Source: Heliocidaris tuberculata (lineage: Eukaryota; Echinodermata; Echinoidea; Camarodonta; Echinometridae). Taken from it: a stretch of DNA of 64,000 nt. The stretch is from the NCBI GenBank assembly GCA_025618425.1, contig CM046845.1, forward strand, positions 31,307,899 to 31,371,898, written 5' to 3'. Within the stretch, counting starts at the first letter, position 1. Every line of letters begins with the position of its first letter. Below the pieces are notes generated by a model. That model saw nothing but the letters and a program-made list of their open reading frames with translations. It did not search any database and had not been told where the DNA came from. Positions 10,676 to 22,001 of the stretch are shown piece by piece. A program made the translations under genes and the position numbers.

Positions 10676-13600
10676 CTGCAGGGTATGGGAAAACAGAAAG
10701 TGATTTACTGGTTGTGAGTGATAAGCAGAGTTCTTCGATAGTCACATGTACAACATTAAATAACTAGTTTTGAAGCCACAGTATGTGTTACAGTGTTGGA
10801 TAAGTTATCAAGCCATGTAAATATAAAATTAAAGTAAACTACTGGTAATAAGGACAGGTTCACAATGGTATGTGGCAATCTTATTTATCCATCCTGAACA
10901 TTTAGGATTAACAAAAAATAATTACGAAATTCAAGAAATCACCTTGATTATTACAAAATTAACAAATCAACAAATCATTTCCATTACTACGAATCTAAAC
11001 AAATTTGAGTAACGACACACGTTGTTTTTACTGTTATGTGTTTACTATTATATATCTTTTTCTCTGTGCTAGTAGTCTTACCTTGCAGACTCGAGCCAGC
11101 TCATACTGCAGATCTTTGATGGCACTGTTCTTGGAATCCAATACATCCTACAGGAAAAAACAAGCAAAGCATTCATCAGTTTTAAAACATATTCACTTCT
11201 CATATGATATTTATCACCACCAACCATAATTACCCTCACTGTCATGACAATCACTGTTATCATCACTTTACCAATCTCATCACCATCATCTTCATCACCA
11301 TCATCATTATCATTATTATTCTTAAATCCTTCTCCTCCTCCTCCTCATCATCATCACAATCATCTTCGTCACATTTACCACCACCACCACCACCATCATC
11401 ATCACCATCACCACTACCTTCATCATCATCACCACCACCATCATCATCATCATCATAACCATTATGATTATCATCATCATCATGTACCTCCAGTTTTCTT
11501 GTAACCACGGTGAGAGCTGTAGGATCTAGATTGGAAGCAGAGAGAACCTCGTTGAGCTGTGCCTCCTTCTTCTCCAGTGTATCAGCAAGGGCGCCTAGCT
11601 TCTTCTCCAAAAGCAGATTCTTAAATGAGCTCTTCTGCTGCACCTCATGAATGGCCTTCACAAACTTGGCATACAGTTCATCTCTTTCACTCTGCAACTG
11701 TAAGTGAAGGAACAATCAATTTATTATCTCATCCACAAACAGCAACAATTGAAATTGAAACCACAGAGACATATCTCACAGATAATCAATCATATAAACT
11801 TCAGTAAGAGGAAAGCTATATTCTCTACCTAAAACTCTCCTTTGAAAAAGGAAAGATAAATGAGAATGGTCTGCTTCGTGGTCTAAATTATACTTCAGAT
11901 TCAGATTCATATTTTATATTGTTTTGTGGGATGAGATGTTATGTATGAAGAAAAAGAAGCAAAACTACTACAGATAAACAGGGTGAGGTGATGATATCAA
12001 GGATACAAGGATTAGGAAAAGAAAAATTGGAGCACACACTCCACAGGATTTGTTGCATCATGCTTACCTGTTCAAACCTCTGTTCTAGTACATCATGCTC
12101 CCATTGAAGATCTTTGTATTCCTTGTCCATGATCTTTAACCTTGCCTTAGCACTCTGTAAGAAAACAAACAGGATCAAGGATATGACAACCCATTAGATA
12201 TATCACAATGGGCATTCATTGAATATTCACATAGCAGACTAAAACAAGGGATTAAAAATATAAGCTATGCACTATCAGCTTTCTTTACTATACAACTTGT
12301 CATTTTCATCACATCATATTGTATATCATGAAAAGATAACTAGTCGGTGCATATCAAACTATTTTAAACTTATTTAAAGTATACATGGATTAAAGAATTA
12401 AGTTTCTTCACAAAGGAGCTATATAACATTCAGAATGACATGCTACAACATCAGCTTAAAATTCACAGGCTAAAAGGTTAACCAAGAAAAACAAAAACAA
12501 GAACACAGGAAGATTTTTTTTTTGTTGGTTACAATAGATACATATATTGTAATTAACATCAGACTTTAAAGAAAGAGAAGAAGAAAAATCACATTTTATA
12601 TGATAATCATTTTGCTAGAAAAGGGGCAAAGACAAATTGTAAATCACAATAGTTTTTGCAAACTTTACAATTTATATCAAGTGTAAATGGGGACAAATAT
12701 ATATGCAGACTGACCAAGAATGTTAATGCCGGAGCTGGAATTTTTAAAGCCAATATCACTTTTTTTAAAACTCTGTTTAGCTATCTTGCGGAAAACAAGA
12801 CCTCTATTTTCCCCAGCTTTCCATTATAATACTTACAGCCAATGAAGCTTTATCTTTCTCATAGTTAGCCAGTTGTCTGGTAAGTTCTGCCACCTCTTCC
12901 CTGGCTTTCTCCAGTGGCTCCTTCAGACGTCTGTTCTCTGCCTGAATCTCATTCATGTGTTTCTCCATCCTCTCCTCCTTCTTCTTCATTTCTTCCACTT
13001 GTTCCTATGGCAAGAAAAATGGCAAGATATAAATTAGGAAAACATTGTGCAAAATAAATTTTATTTATCAAAAAGTTTAATTTATCTGTTTCACTTCCAA
13101 GTACAATGACTACATCATAGAAAGCAGATTATGTTTCCTGTCTCTCCAAAATATTATTAAAATACTAATATATCTGATGTCTGTATACAGATTAATATAT
13201 GTTTGAAAAAGGTCTGAATGTAGAAAGCAACGGGTTCAAAAAGCGACAATACAATAAAGGAGCACTGAAGGAAAACATTGGTGTGTACAAATATTGATGA
13301 ATTTAAACGTCCATAGTAAATTCCAAATTGACTTATGATCTACCTTGAGTGAATTGATAAGAGCCAGGTTATTTAGTGTGATGTCATTGTAGTAGTTCTT
13401 GATGTCACTGAAAGCTTTTTCATGATTCCTCATCAGCGTGTTGATCTGACTGTTCTTCCTCTCCTCAATCTCATGGATCTCTGTCTTCCGCCGGAGTTCA
13501 AGCTCTTCCCTCAAAGAACGCATCTTCCTCTCATACTTAGCCTCAATTTCTAGCAGACAAGAAACACAGTATTTATGTTAGTATTCAAACTATCACCTCA

Positions 13601-16600
13601 AGAGTTTCATTATGGGGATAGGTTCAATGGATTTCAATTATAAAATTACTTCATGTAACTTGTCTAAGTAATATCAAATGCACCTATCAGGGTAGATTCA
13701 TAATAATGTACAGTAATTGTATACTTATTTCTCGTATTGAATCATGGTTCAACTTTCGCATTTATAACACATTTAGGTAATAGAGCAATACATAATTACT
13801 TTATAATATCATAAGAAATATAATGCAATTTTCACTGAAAGGTTTTATGTTATTCTTTCAAAACCTTATTACCTAAATATTTAGACTTTTTAACACATTT
13901 AGTTCATAATTGCAATTATCATACATGTATATTGTACAAGCATTACAGCTGTATGAATGTATCATCACATGGATTGGAGAAGACCTACAGTACATAGTTT
14001 TTAAGTTCATATTGCTTTTTAAAGCATCCATTCAACTATCTATGTTGAACATGAAAATGTCAACATATTGATTGGGTTTATTGCTTCTTTACTCTGTTCA
14101 CAGTTTGAGTAGGAAGATACTTAGGACTGTAATGAAAATGGGAATCCAGTGTTGTTCTTACCTCTTGCTTCTCTTTCAAAATCAGCTCTCAGATTTGTCA
14201 CCAGCTCATCATTTTTCTAGGGAGAAAAACAAAGATTAAATAAGTATGTTAAAACATGAAACTACACAATAATATGGAAAATCACAACAAATACAAAAGA
14301 TTCAACTTACTGTTTGTCAAACTTAATTTTTCAATCATTCATTTGCCAATCATTCATTTGCCAGGAGAAAAATTCTGATGACAGCAAAACTGGAAGATGT
14401 AATATAAAATGGCTAGAAGAAGAAGCATTTTCATTTACTTCATTTGTGAACCAGAAAGATATTGTATATCCTTGAAGGTGAATATCATATACAATTCGAT
14501 TGACAAAAAAAACAACCCATGTTGAATCTCCATTTCCAATATGAACTTACACTCTAAGACTTGAATGCAATCTCTTTTTCAGGTAATATATCCAAAAGTT
14601 GTCAATTATCAAATCATTTTATGTCTCAAAATAAAAGCTACCTGTACAATCATTTCTTAAATAAATAGCTGAAATCGAAATCTCCTGATGCAGATTTTAC
14701 TGCAACTTTTAGTTTCTTCAGCTAATTTAGCTGAGTATTTCTTAGTAGTGCTGTTTAAAACAACCAAATACGGGACATAATTATTGTAATTCAAGTACAA
14801 ACCTTCAATCCTCAATGATCAGGTCTTACCATTTTGAGATCTTTGATGATATCTTCATGAGCTAACTCCTGTTCCTTGAGAGAAACTTTGAGATTACGTT
14901 TATCTTTCCTGAGATCACCTTCCTGTGAACGATTGTCATCCTGAGCCAGCTTCAATGCCACTGCACTCTCTGCTTTCAGTTCGGAGATGTTGTTTTGATG
15001 CTCATATAACAAGTGCTTGACTTTTTGCTTGTAAACCTAAGCAAAAGAAAGCCAATGTAATGTTTTACTAATTAGTTTATTCCAAGAGTTACAACAACAT
15101 GAAAACACAATTTGATTATGGGATTCTTTTGAATATACCTTCTAAAAAGTTATCAAATACAAATCCACTGTGTGAAACTCTGTCAGGGACTACAAAAACA
15201 AGTTAATAACAAAATAAAAATTTAGGCTCTGCATTATTTAGATTTGGGGTTATCTTTGTAAAGTATCAAATAAAATAAAAAGTTTCAAATACTGGCTTTA
15301 AAAAGTTTATGTGCACCTTCAAACCTCAAGGCAATTCCACAGTATCGGAAGGACATTCAGATACAGTTTGTGTGCGACTGTTCTTCCATTAACGTGGAAT
15401 TGCCCATTAAAAAAAAACTTCAGGTTTCTGTTGATTTCCAGCACATATCATTTTCAGTAACAACTTTATTTCATATACATTCTTAGAATCAAGATACACA
15501 TTGAAACCAATAGATATGATCTCACTAGGCAAATTGTATTTTTGCAATTTACATGGTGAGAACAGTTCCATCCTATGTTTGCTGTCACTGTTATTACTAT
15601 TTTTTTTTTATTGAGGGGGGATATTAATGTTTGCATACCAACTCAAAATGTAAATTTGTAATATTGATGATAGCCTATTACAAATGTTACAGAACTACAT
15701 GTATGAAACTTACCTTGATTTCAACTTGATGCCTCTCTTCTGCATCCTCCATCTCTCTATCTTTATTTCTAAGCCCTGCTTTAGACTCTTCAAACTGCCT
15801 CTTAGTAATCTCCCAGAATGTGTTGACCTTATCTCTCTCAAGCTGGAAGTAATTCCTCTCTTCTCTCTCCCTATCCAACTCTTCTCGCAGCCTTGTGATG
15901 TGCTCCTCCAACTATGGAAGAAGAAAAAAATTACATATTTACAGAAAAAAATAAAAAATAAAAAAGGGTAGAAACACTTTAAGAAAAGTATTTTAGAGAG
16001 CAGTCAAAAATAAGGAGGAAAATATTGAGTCATTTTTAAAGCAAGCGTGTTTCAAAAATTCTTCGAAACTATTTCCCTGGCTTTAGTTCCAGAAACCATT
16101 ATAAATATAGATCAATATTTTGCTAGAGGATATCAGTGCCATAACACAGCTTGAACCAGAAACCTTTGCATCCCAGTCAAGTGTTTTTACCACTATCATA
16201 AATGTGTTCTTACGCATTCAAAACGTTACCCATTTGCAGCAATTTCCTAGTCATATACATGTAGATCTATATAATACTGACATGAACTATTGAACAAAAT
16301 AATTAAAGGAAGGAAGAAGTATGGACTTCAGTTCATGATGGAGGGCAGTCAAAAAGATGATTAGAATTAGTTTGACAGATAGAGACTAAAACAACATAAA
16401 TTTGAGAAGATTACAAAACTTACCTGCTCTTTGGACATTTCCTCTGTAGATATTCCATCGATAACAGTTGGAGTCTTTGCCTTTGCCGACTTCTTCTTTC
16501 CCTTCTTCTTTCCTTTCTTAGGAGGCTGATAATAGAAAACACAAGATGGAAATATTACTTCATGGGAAATCAGAGGTCAACAAATGTTTTATTATCCATC

Positions 16601-17770
16601 TTAATCAGATAATGTGATCTCACAGGAAACAAAAAATCAGACACCACACCACTCAGAGCCTCAGCTCTTAGCAATTATCCAATGAACAAGGTTATTTTCT
16701 GGAGAAAAAAATTATTTCACTTATTTCAAAATAATATTAAATTTTCTTTGATATGATATTTCATGAAAAATTCCAGTTGATTACTGCAAAATAAGAGAAT
16801 GAAATCAGACCATTTTTCAGCTTTTTCCTGCCATAGGCTATGTAGTTAAAAAATGGGATGCACAAAAATGCAAATTTCGAGCTCCCGAGACCTGTTACGA
16901 CTTTATATTTAATGTCAAAAACTTGTCTCTTACATGACCAGATAGGAAATCTTACAATCTTGCTGATGGTATCAAATTTTTTCAAGGTTTGAATATCAGA
17001 TCACGGTGCATAATTGCAAAAAAGTGACAAAATTTGTGTAAAACAGAAATTTCAGTTTCCCATAAGAAACGTATGGGGAAATGGCAATCTGAATACACAC
17101 AATTTATCTCTTATTTGAATTTTCTTGTGAGCCTAAAAACTTGTCCTTAGACTAGAGTTAGACCTTAGTGTCAACAGAATGACCAGGATTTTCTTTCCAT
17201 ACATTCCAAATATGAGATAAAAATTAATTCAGATCACATTTCAATAAAAGGATGAATTTGCCCCCCAAATTGTGCCATTTTCCCCCCTGAATCAGCATGT
17301 TTTTAAGCTGACACTTTTCAGTGTGACTTCAGACACTCTATTAAGTATAGATCTAGTGTCACCGAGTGATGTCAGCTGTCCAACATAATTAAATTAAGCA
17401 GAAAGTTCAGACTTAAAATTAAGATATATTCTAATTTACATCATCACTGCATGCAATAGCATATCCATATCTCCTGGTTATCGGTCACTTTTAATCAAAC
17501 TAAATACGGTAATTAAAAATGAACATGAATGAAACAGCCGGGAATTGGAACCCTGTTGCTGGAGGCTGGTGCTCACCCCTCACCAAGAGGCGACAGTCCG
17601 CCTGGCCCGTAGGCCTAGTTACTTGGTCACGGTCACCCCAACTGCACGAATCCTGCTGCCACTAGATCTACTTATTTTCCGATCATGCTCGTCATTACTT
17701 TAATCAGCACATAATAAGTGGCAAAATTAGTTATGGAAAATAATATTGAATTTCTTTTAATACTCACCAT
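10526..17770 (-). CDS. GAS8: Dynein regulatory complex subunit 4 (GAS8/DRC4), complete coding region
   Basis: Eleven exons on the - strand join in frame into 483 codons: 17768-17770, 16424-16525, 15714-15911, 14830-15036, 14162-14216, 13344-13549, 12837-13004, 12068-12154, 11488-11697, 11082-11147, 10526-10675. The human protein is about 478 residues. The N-terminus is lysine-rich ([12 protein letters not shown], residues 2-13). The rest is almost continuous coiled coil with family signatures [55 protein letters not shown] and [14 protein letters not shown]. The C-terminus is [16 protein letters not shown]4 is part of the nexin-dynein regulatory complex that links outer doublets in motile cilia and flagella. 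The neighbouring TAF4 is divergent; no functional link is implied. Identity is very secure. Confidence 0.96.
11082..11147 (-). CDS. GAS8: GAS8 coding exon 10
   Basis: Residues 413-434, [20 protein letters not shown] then CK. Acceptor CCTGTAG, donor GTAAGA. Confidence 0.94.
11217..11482. repeat. (ATC/GAT)n-type imperfect trinucleotide repeat in a GAS8 intron
   Basis: A mix of CAT, CAC and CTC triplets on the + strand fills most of the 340-bp intron between GAS8 exons 9 and 10 and ends a few bases from the exon 9 donor. Confidence 0.9.
11488..11697 (-). CDS. GAS8: GAS8 coding exon 9
   Basis: Residues 343-412, [20 protein letters not shown] to LTVVTRKLE. Acceptor CACTTACAG, donor GTACAT (weak). 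A GATGATG-type microsatellite starts just inside the downstream intron. Confidence 0.93.
12068..12154 (-). CDS. GAS8: GAS8 coding exon 8
   Basis: Residues 314-342, [20 protein letters not shown] to LEQRFEQ. Acceptor CTTACAG, donor GTAAGC. Confidence 0.94.
12837..13004 (-). CDS. GAS8: GAS8 coding exon 7
   Basis: Residues 258-313, [19 protein letters not shown] to [10 protein letters not shown]. Acceptor GCCATAG, donor GTAAGT. Confidence 0.94.
13344..13549 (-). CDS. GAS8: GAS8 coding exon 6
   Basis: Residues 189-257, [20 protein letters not shown] to [10 protein letters not shown]. Acceptor CTGCTAG, donor GTAGAT. Confidence 0.95.
14162..14216 (-). CDS. GAS8: GAS8 coding exon 5
   Basis: Residues 171-188, [18 protein letters not shown], plus one base of the next Glu codon. 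Acceptor CCCTAG, donor GTAAGA. Shortest internal exon, 55 nt. Confidence 0.92.
14830..15036 (-). CDS. GAS8: GAS8 coding exon 4
   Basis: Residues 102-170, [20 protein letters not shown] to [10 protein letters not shown]. Acceptor GCTTAG, donor GTAAGA. Confidence 0.95.
15714..15911 (-). CDS. GAS8: GAS8 coding exon 3
   Basis: Residues 36-101, [18 protein letters not shown] to EERHQVEIK. Acceptor CCATAG, donor GTAAGT. Confidence 0.95.
16424..16525 (-). CDS. GAS8: GAS8 coding exon 2
   Basis: Residues 2-35, [17 protein letters not shown] to TEEMSKEQ. Acceptor TTATCAG, donor GTAAGT, phase 0 at both ends. Confidence 0.93.
17768..17770 (-). CDS. GAS8: GAS8 first coding exon: start codon only
   Basis: ATG is followed at once by donor GTGAGTATT. 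It gives M1 in front of PPKKGKKK in the next exon, matching the MAPKKKGKK-type start of the family. The 5' UTR part of the exon extends above 17770 for an unknown distance. Confidence 0.8.
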
Positions 17771-18063
17771 TTTGAATTATTTCTGTTTTATGTCCTTTTC
17801 GGCTAAAAAATGTTACAGTTTACGTGCCTCACTCCACTTGTTTGTTGATCATAGAAACCAATGTAAAATGTCCCGGATGTTACAAAGCATTAACGCCATC
17901 TGTTGTCAAATACATTATAGTGAGGCAGGTTTTTTTTTAAACGTTGTATTGTGTTGTTGTCAATCTATTATGTTAGGATTTTTATTGTTTTAAGAATGGG
18001 GGACTCCTATCTACGGAAAAAGTTCAACCCCCCCCCCCATTTATAAAATCTTAAAAACTCTAA

Positions 18064-18386
18064 TTACTTTAATGATTAACGCTTTCAGAAAAGGCAACAA
18101 ACCTAGTTGAAAGGCAAGTCCAAAACAATAGTAAGTGTTTTGCGGTCGAAAACTTCAACACCGACCAATACAAGAACTCTTTTTTTGTTCAAACAACGGT
18201 GGACTGGAACCATCTTCCAGACACTATAGTAAATTCTCAAACAGTGGCAAGTTTCAAGGCAGCTGTTGAAGACCAGTTTCATCAGTATCACTAGTCGTCG
18301 TTAGCCCTCTCTCTTATCCGGTGCGTTTAATACCATAACGGTCCTGCACTGTATACATCCAGATCCAGATCCAGATCCAGATCCAG
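18064..18386 (+). mobile_element. LINE ORF2 C-terminal remnant with tandem hexamer 3' tail
   Basis: The open frame from about 18088 to TAG at 18292-18294 reads ...NSFFVQTTVDWNHLPDTI, then ASFKAAVEDQFHQYH and a stop. NSFF...W N.LP...SF is the usual C-terminal pattern of reverse-transcriptase ORFs of CR1/L2/Jockey-like non-LTR retrotransposons. After about 60 bp comes a tandem ATCCAG tail (18357-18386), like the short 3' repeats of such LINEs. It is a 5'-truncated dead copy. The clade is uncertain. Confidence 0.7.
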
Positions 18387-18500
18387 GTGTGGATATCATA
18401 TGAAGGTCAGACACTTACAATGCCTGTGTCAAAAAATAAAGGGGAATGGAGGTTGAAGTAAGAAATGTGAGAGAGGAAAGAGGATACATGTGCACTCCTT

Positions 18501-18528
18501 TCTTTTTTTTTTTTTTTTTTTTTTTTTA
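18501..18528. repeat. Poly(T) tract
   Basis: An uninterrupted T run of roughly 26-28 bases; possibly the tail of a retroposed sequence, with no recognisable body beside it. Confidence 0.8.
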
Positions 18529-19095
18529 AATCCCCTTTATGGTTTGTGTTCCGAAGCCTGCCATGATCTTACTCTTAAAAATAATATCAGGGGTTCATTG
18601 ATCTAATTCTTGGAATTGTCAATACTTTCATTATTTTCTATGTGTTTTTTTTTCTGGTATTTGGACTCTGCATTTAAGAATGTGGTGTACCTATTTGATT
18701 TTCATATTTTTACGGAAAAGCTGACAATATCAGACAATCAGACAATATCTATTACGGAAAATATTTGAGTTCTGAGAATCGAAATTTGTTTGCACCATCA
18801 TACGTACAAAATCAATGTCAGTGAGCCCTGATTTAATCTTTCTTTAGCGCTTTGAAAATAATTTATTATAATAGGCTTCGTATCTAAAAAACTTCCCAAA
18901 GTCCTGATTTTCAAAACCCAATCCACCCGACACCATATATTGTTTTTTGTGTTATTGTTTTAAAATTTTCCCGTCTTTTTCACGTAAAGTTATTCTACTC
19001 CATAATTTTTTTTTTTTTTTAATTAAAATTTTTTTTAAAGAATTATTATTGTATCATTTCAACTGTATTGTGTTGGACTGAGATGGACAGAATAG

Positions 19096-19381
19096 GCCCC
19101 TATAGTCTAGTGGATACGTCACCGGACTGTGGATCACATGCCGTTGGAGGTTCGAGTCCCGCCGCAGCACTAACGTCCTTTTGACATTCATTTACATTGC
19201 CACTCTTACCCACGAGGTAATGGGTACATTTGAGGATTGCCGAAAGTCAATGTGACTGTTTTTACAATTGCCCTATACATGCATGCATGTGAACGGCGCA
19301 AAATGGTAGGAATGCTCCCTAAGGAGTGGAGATAGTGCGGGATTGAAATCCAATGACCAGGGGTAATAATAAATAATAATA
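19096..19381 (+). mobile_element. tRNA-derived SINE
   Basis: The head GCCCCTATAGTCTAGTGGAT has an exact pol III A box (TAGTCTAGTGG, 19103-19113). An exact B box (GGTTCGAGTCC, 19149-19159) lies downstream. The anticodon-loop position reads CTGTGGA (GTG, His-like), but the anticodon stem does not pair, so this is not a functional tRNA. A unique body and an AAT-rich tail (19364-19381) follow. A related partial copy lies at 306-490. Confidence 0.75.
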
Positions 19382-19649
19382 CAGATTAACGCCTTTTCAG
19401 TTTGTACAGTGATCCTAATGAACAAACACATTGTCGGGGGATGGGGAGCTGGGGGCCACTGCACCAGTACCAGCGGCGTATCGGGATAGGCGCCCAGGGT
19501 AAAAAATGAAATGAGATCCCGAAACAACATTACAGAGAGAGTGAACAAGAGACCCAGCTCCTTGAAATTTTTTTCGCATCAACCCTCAAAAACTGTATAA
19601 TGCACTATATACCCTGAGGATATGGGCGCATAATAAAATCTTCATAATA

Positions 19650-19801
19650 TCAGTGGCGGATTTAGAGGGGGGGGGCTATCCCGGCCCGTGCCCCCCCCCC
19701 CTTTGAGGGAAAACAATGCATTGTGCCCCCCCCATTTGCGATCGTTCCCCCCCCCCCCTGTTCGACCAGAAAACATTGCTCTTCCTTGGCCTTTTCTTTC
19801 C

Positions 19802-19832
<31 letters not shown>

Positions 19833-20200
19833 GCGGGTCCCCTTCAAGTGCCGCCCCCAGTGCCCCCCCCCCCCCCCCCGCCGTAGATACTCCACTGCAC
19901 TGCAGCGTTGGTCACAAGACCAGTAACTGTGAAACTTCGTCATCATGCATCTAACTCAGTCGCGAAGATGGACGAATTTGTTTTGGTTCACTTTATAATG
20001 GAGAAAATGAGAAAATGCAAACGGGTACATTTCGCGAGGGGTGACACATTTTTGCCCGATTCAAGGTTTCCAAAAAAGTTTTGGGAGGAACAAAAATGTT
20101 GACTTTTTTGGAGTGAAATGTACAGGCTTATAAGTGATGGTTGCCCGAATTATGATGATTAAACTGCCCCCGGGGGGGGGGGGGGGAGGGGGCTGCAGCC
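19650..20200. mobile_element. Candidate C/G-homopolymer-rich element starting CAGTGGCGGATT
   Basis: CAGTGGCGGATTTAGAGGG at about 19652 is followed by C runs at 19690-19700, 19747-19758 and 19867-19879. A roughly 30-base T run ends near 19832, and a G run followed by CAGCCACCGCC lies near 20170-20210. CAGTGGCGGAT starts are common on hAT-like non-autonomous elements of invertebrates. The right terminus and target duplication are not clear. Confidence 0.4.
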
Positions 20201-20698
20201 ACCGCCTCCTGTCATTGGTTCATCATGAAAGGCCAAGGCTTAATGCGCTGTCTGATTAGTTTTTGTAGGGGTATAATTTGCTTTAAGTTTCAACGCTTCA
20301 GTCTTTCAGGCATATTTTCTAATAAAATGACATAATTGGGAACACTATCAGACTTCTTTTAAGAATTCACTTTGCTCTTAAACATTTCCTCAGCTTGTTG
20401 CCCCCTCCCGGCAATACCACCACCAAAAATATGCAAAATATGATTTGTTGTATTGTTTTAGAATCAATTAAGTCATCAAAGTTTCAATCACAATAAAGTG
20501 AAATTTTCTTCAATAACTCCATAAATATTCCATAAGACATGCAAACATTGGTACAAAGTATGCATCTACCTTGTGGACCCCTCGCCCCCTCAAGGGGGGG
20601 AGGGGAATTTATAATTTTTCAAATCCGACGTGCAGGAAACGGGCGATTATTTCGCGTGCAACAGTCAAACGCAAAGATCCATCCCATGATAGTTCCAC

Positions 20699-20708
20699 TG
20701 CGCATGCG
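20699..20708 (+). promoter_or_regulatory. NRF1 (P3A2)-like site in the TAF4 proximal promoter
   Basis: TGCGCATGCG fits the core of the NRF1 consensus YGCGCAYGCGCR and lies 37 bp before the TAF4 ATG. P3A2 is the sea urchin NRF1-family factor. Occupancy is inference. Confidence 0.45.
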
Positions 20709-20730
20709 TTCATTCATTCATTCGCAAGCC

Positions 20731-20742
20731 ATGGTGGAGTGA
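20731..20742 (+). promoter_or_regulatory. Three-codon upstream ORF before TAF4
   Basis: ATG GTG GAG TGA (M-V-E-stop) ends two bases before the TAF4 initiator at 20745. The uATG is in a good context (G at -3, G at +4). It matters only if transcription starts upstream of 20731. Confidence 0.45.
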
Positions 20743-20744
20743 AG

Positions 20745-22001
20745 ATGGCGGGTGCGAAGTCCATTGAAGATATATTTTCTTCTGAGGTTGACGAAAAGGA
20801 GGTATCTGCGTTGGTTGGATCTCTAGTTACGAAGCTAGCCCCACAGAATCCCAAGGCAGCATCTGGACCATCACAAGATGCCATAGTGACAAGAAATCAT
20901 GTCAACGAGAACTCTTCCGTGCATGCACAAAGTGGACCTGGCGGGCTAACAACATTAAAACAAGCGGAGCCGGGGGTTTCAATACACGCGAATGCGGCAA
21001 GGCAAACCATGCAGGATTCGCATTTGGGCACCACAGTCACAGCGAAGGCGGGTCTCAATCACGATAATGCGTCAAGTAATGTTCATAAAAATGACAATGC
21101 AACTCAAGGAAATGGTCAGAATAATCATGGAATGGGTTCTACGACCATTGCTGATATTGTGAAAAGGGAGTCACAACCACCAGCAATTTCAAACATGATG
21201 ACGAAGCCGCCAACGGCGACGACTGTGTCGGTGAGCCAACAGTCACCTGCGATTGTGGCGCAGATCACCGGAGCGGGCCTTCCAAAACCAAACGAAACGC
21301 CGATCAGTAGACCCGTTTCTGGTAATGCAATGAGTCAAGTTAGAACTTCAATTGGCAATGACCAGCAAATTGTGAAAGTTGTTTCAGTGCCTAGCATGCC
21401 TAGTGCTGTGCAAAATGCAAATTCTACAAAAAATGAACTTGGTGCAAATGTGAATTCTACTTCTAGTTTAATAAACAGCTCCACTGGCACAGCCAAAGAG
21501 CAGCTTCTTGTAAGGCAACAAACATTACCAAGTAATGATCAATCAGGTGCAATGAAACCCAGGATTGTTGTTCAGCCAAGCATAGCAACAATTCAGCAAG
21601 CAACTTCAGGAGTTGCAACAATATCTGGTGTTCCACCAGGCAACATGACTCTGGGCAATGCCAATCAGAAAGTTGTGACAATTAATGTTGCTAATCCAGC
21701 AACCCCAACCGCTGGAAGACCGGGGCAATATGTAGTGAACACTGTTCCTGGAACTAAAGCGGTTTCACCCCAGATCATAACACAGACAGTTCGAATGCCT
21801 AGCGGACATCATGTGATTGCTCCAAGAGCTCAGCTTGGTGGACAAGTTCAGATCCGTCTACCGCCTGGTACCACCTTGCCACCTGGGGTTGTACTAATCA
21901 ACAAAGGAGGAACAGTACAAGCCGTTATGGGAAATGCTGCTGCTATTCAGGCTCACGTAGCAGCAGGGGCTCCTGGCATGACGACGTATAGGCATGTTCA
22001 G
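20745..22001 (+). CDS. TAF4: TAF4 exon 1
   Basis: Residues 1-419. The start is chosen at 20745 because MAGAKSIEDIFSSEVDEKEV aligns with the conserved TAF4 N-terminus. The frame is open upstream to 20571, but that part does not resemble TAF4. The donor after ...YRHVQ is GTACAG. Confidence 0.92.

Larger units (their letters stand above)
17771..20744. other. GAS8-TAF4 divergent intergenic region
   Basis: It should contain both promoters. It holds the LINE remnant 18064-18386, a poly(T) run at 18501-18528, a SINE 19096-19381 and the homopolymer-rich element 19650-20200. An NRF1-like motif and a short uORF sit next to the TAF4 start. No TATA box can be placed confidently for either gene. Confidence 0.55.

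Noticed and set aside
11244..11504. His/Ser/Pro-rich ORFs on the + strand
   Set aside because: They are frames of the CAT/CAC/CTC repeat inside a GAS8 intron on the opposite strand.
17525..17660. Second tRNA-like SINE on the - strand (GGTTCCAATTCC)
   Set aside because: Only a B-box-like motif is visible; no matching A box at the right distance and no match to the body of the 19096 SINE.
17844..17858. RFX X-box-like GTTGATCATAGAAAC upstream of GAS8
   Set aside because: A cilia gene could use an X-box, but this sequence misses several consensus positions, so it is too weak to annotate.
19096..19170. Functional tRNA-His gene
   Set aside because: A and B boxes are intact, but the anticodon stem does not pair and a SINE body follows.
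20571..20744. Upstream in-frame ATG giving a 58-residue longer TAF4
   Set aside because: The extra residues do not resemble TAF4. MAGAKSIEDIFSSEVDEKEV at 20745 matches the conserved N-terminus, and the extension covers likely promoter sequence.
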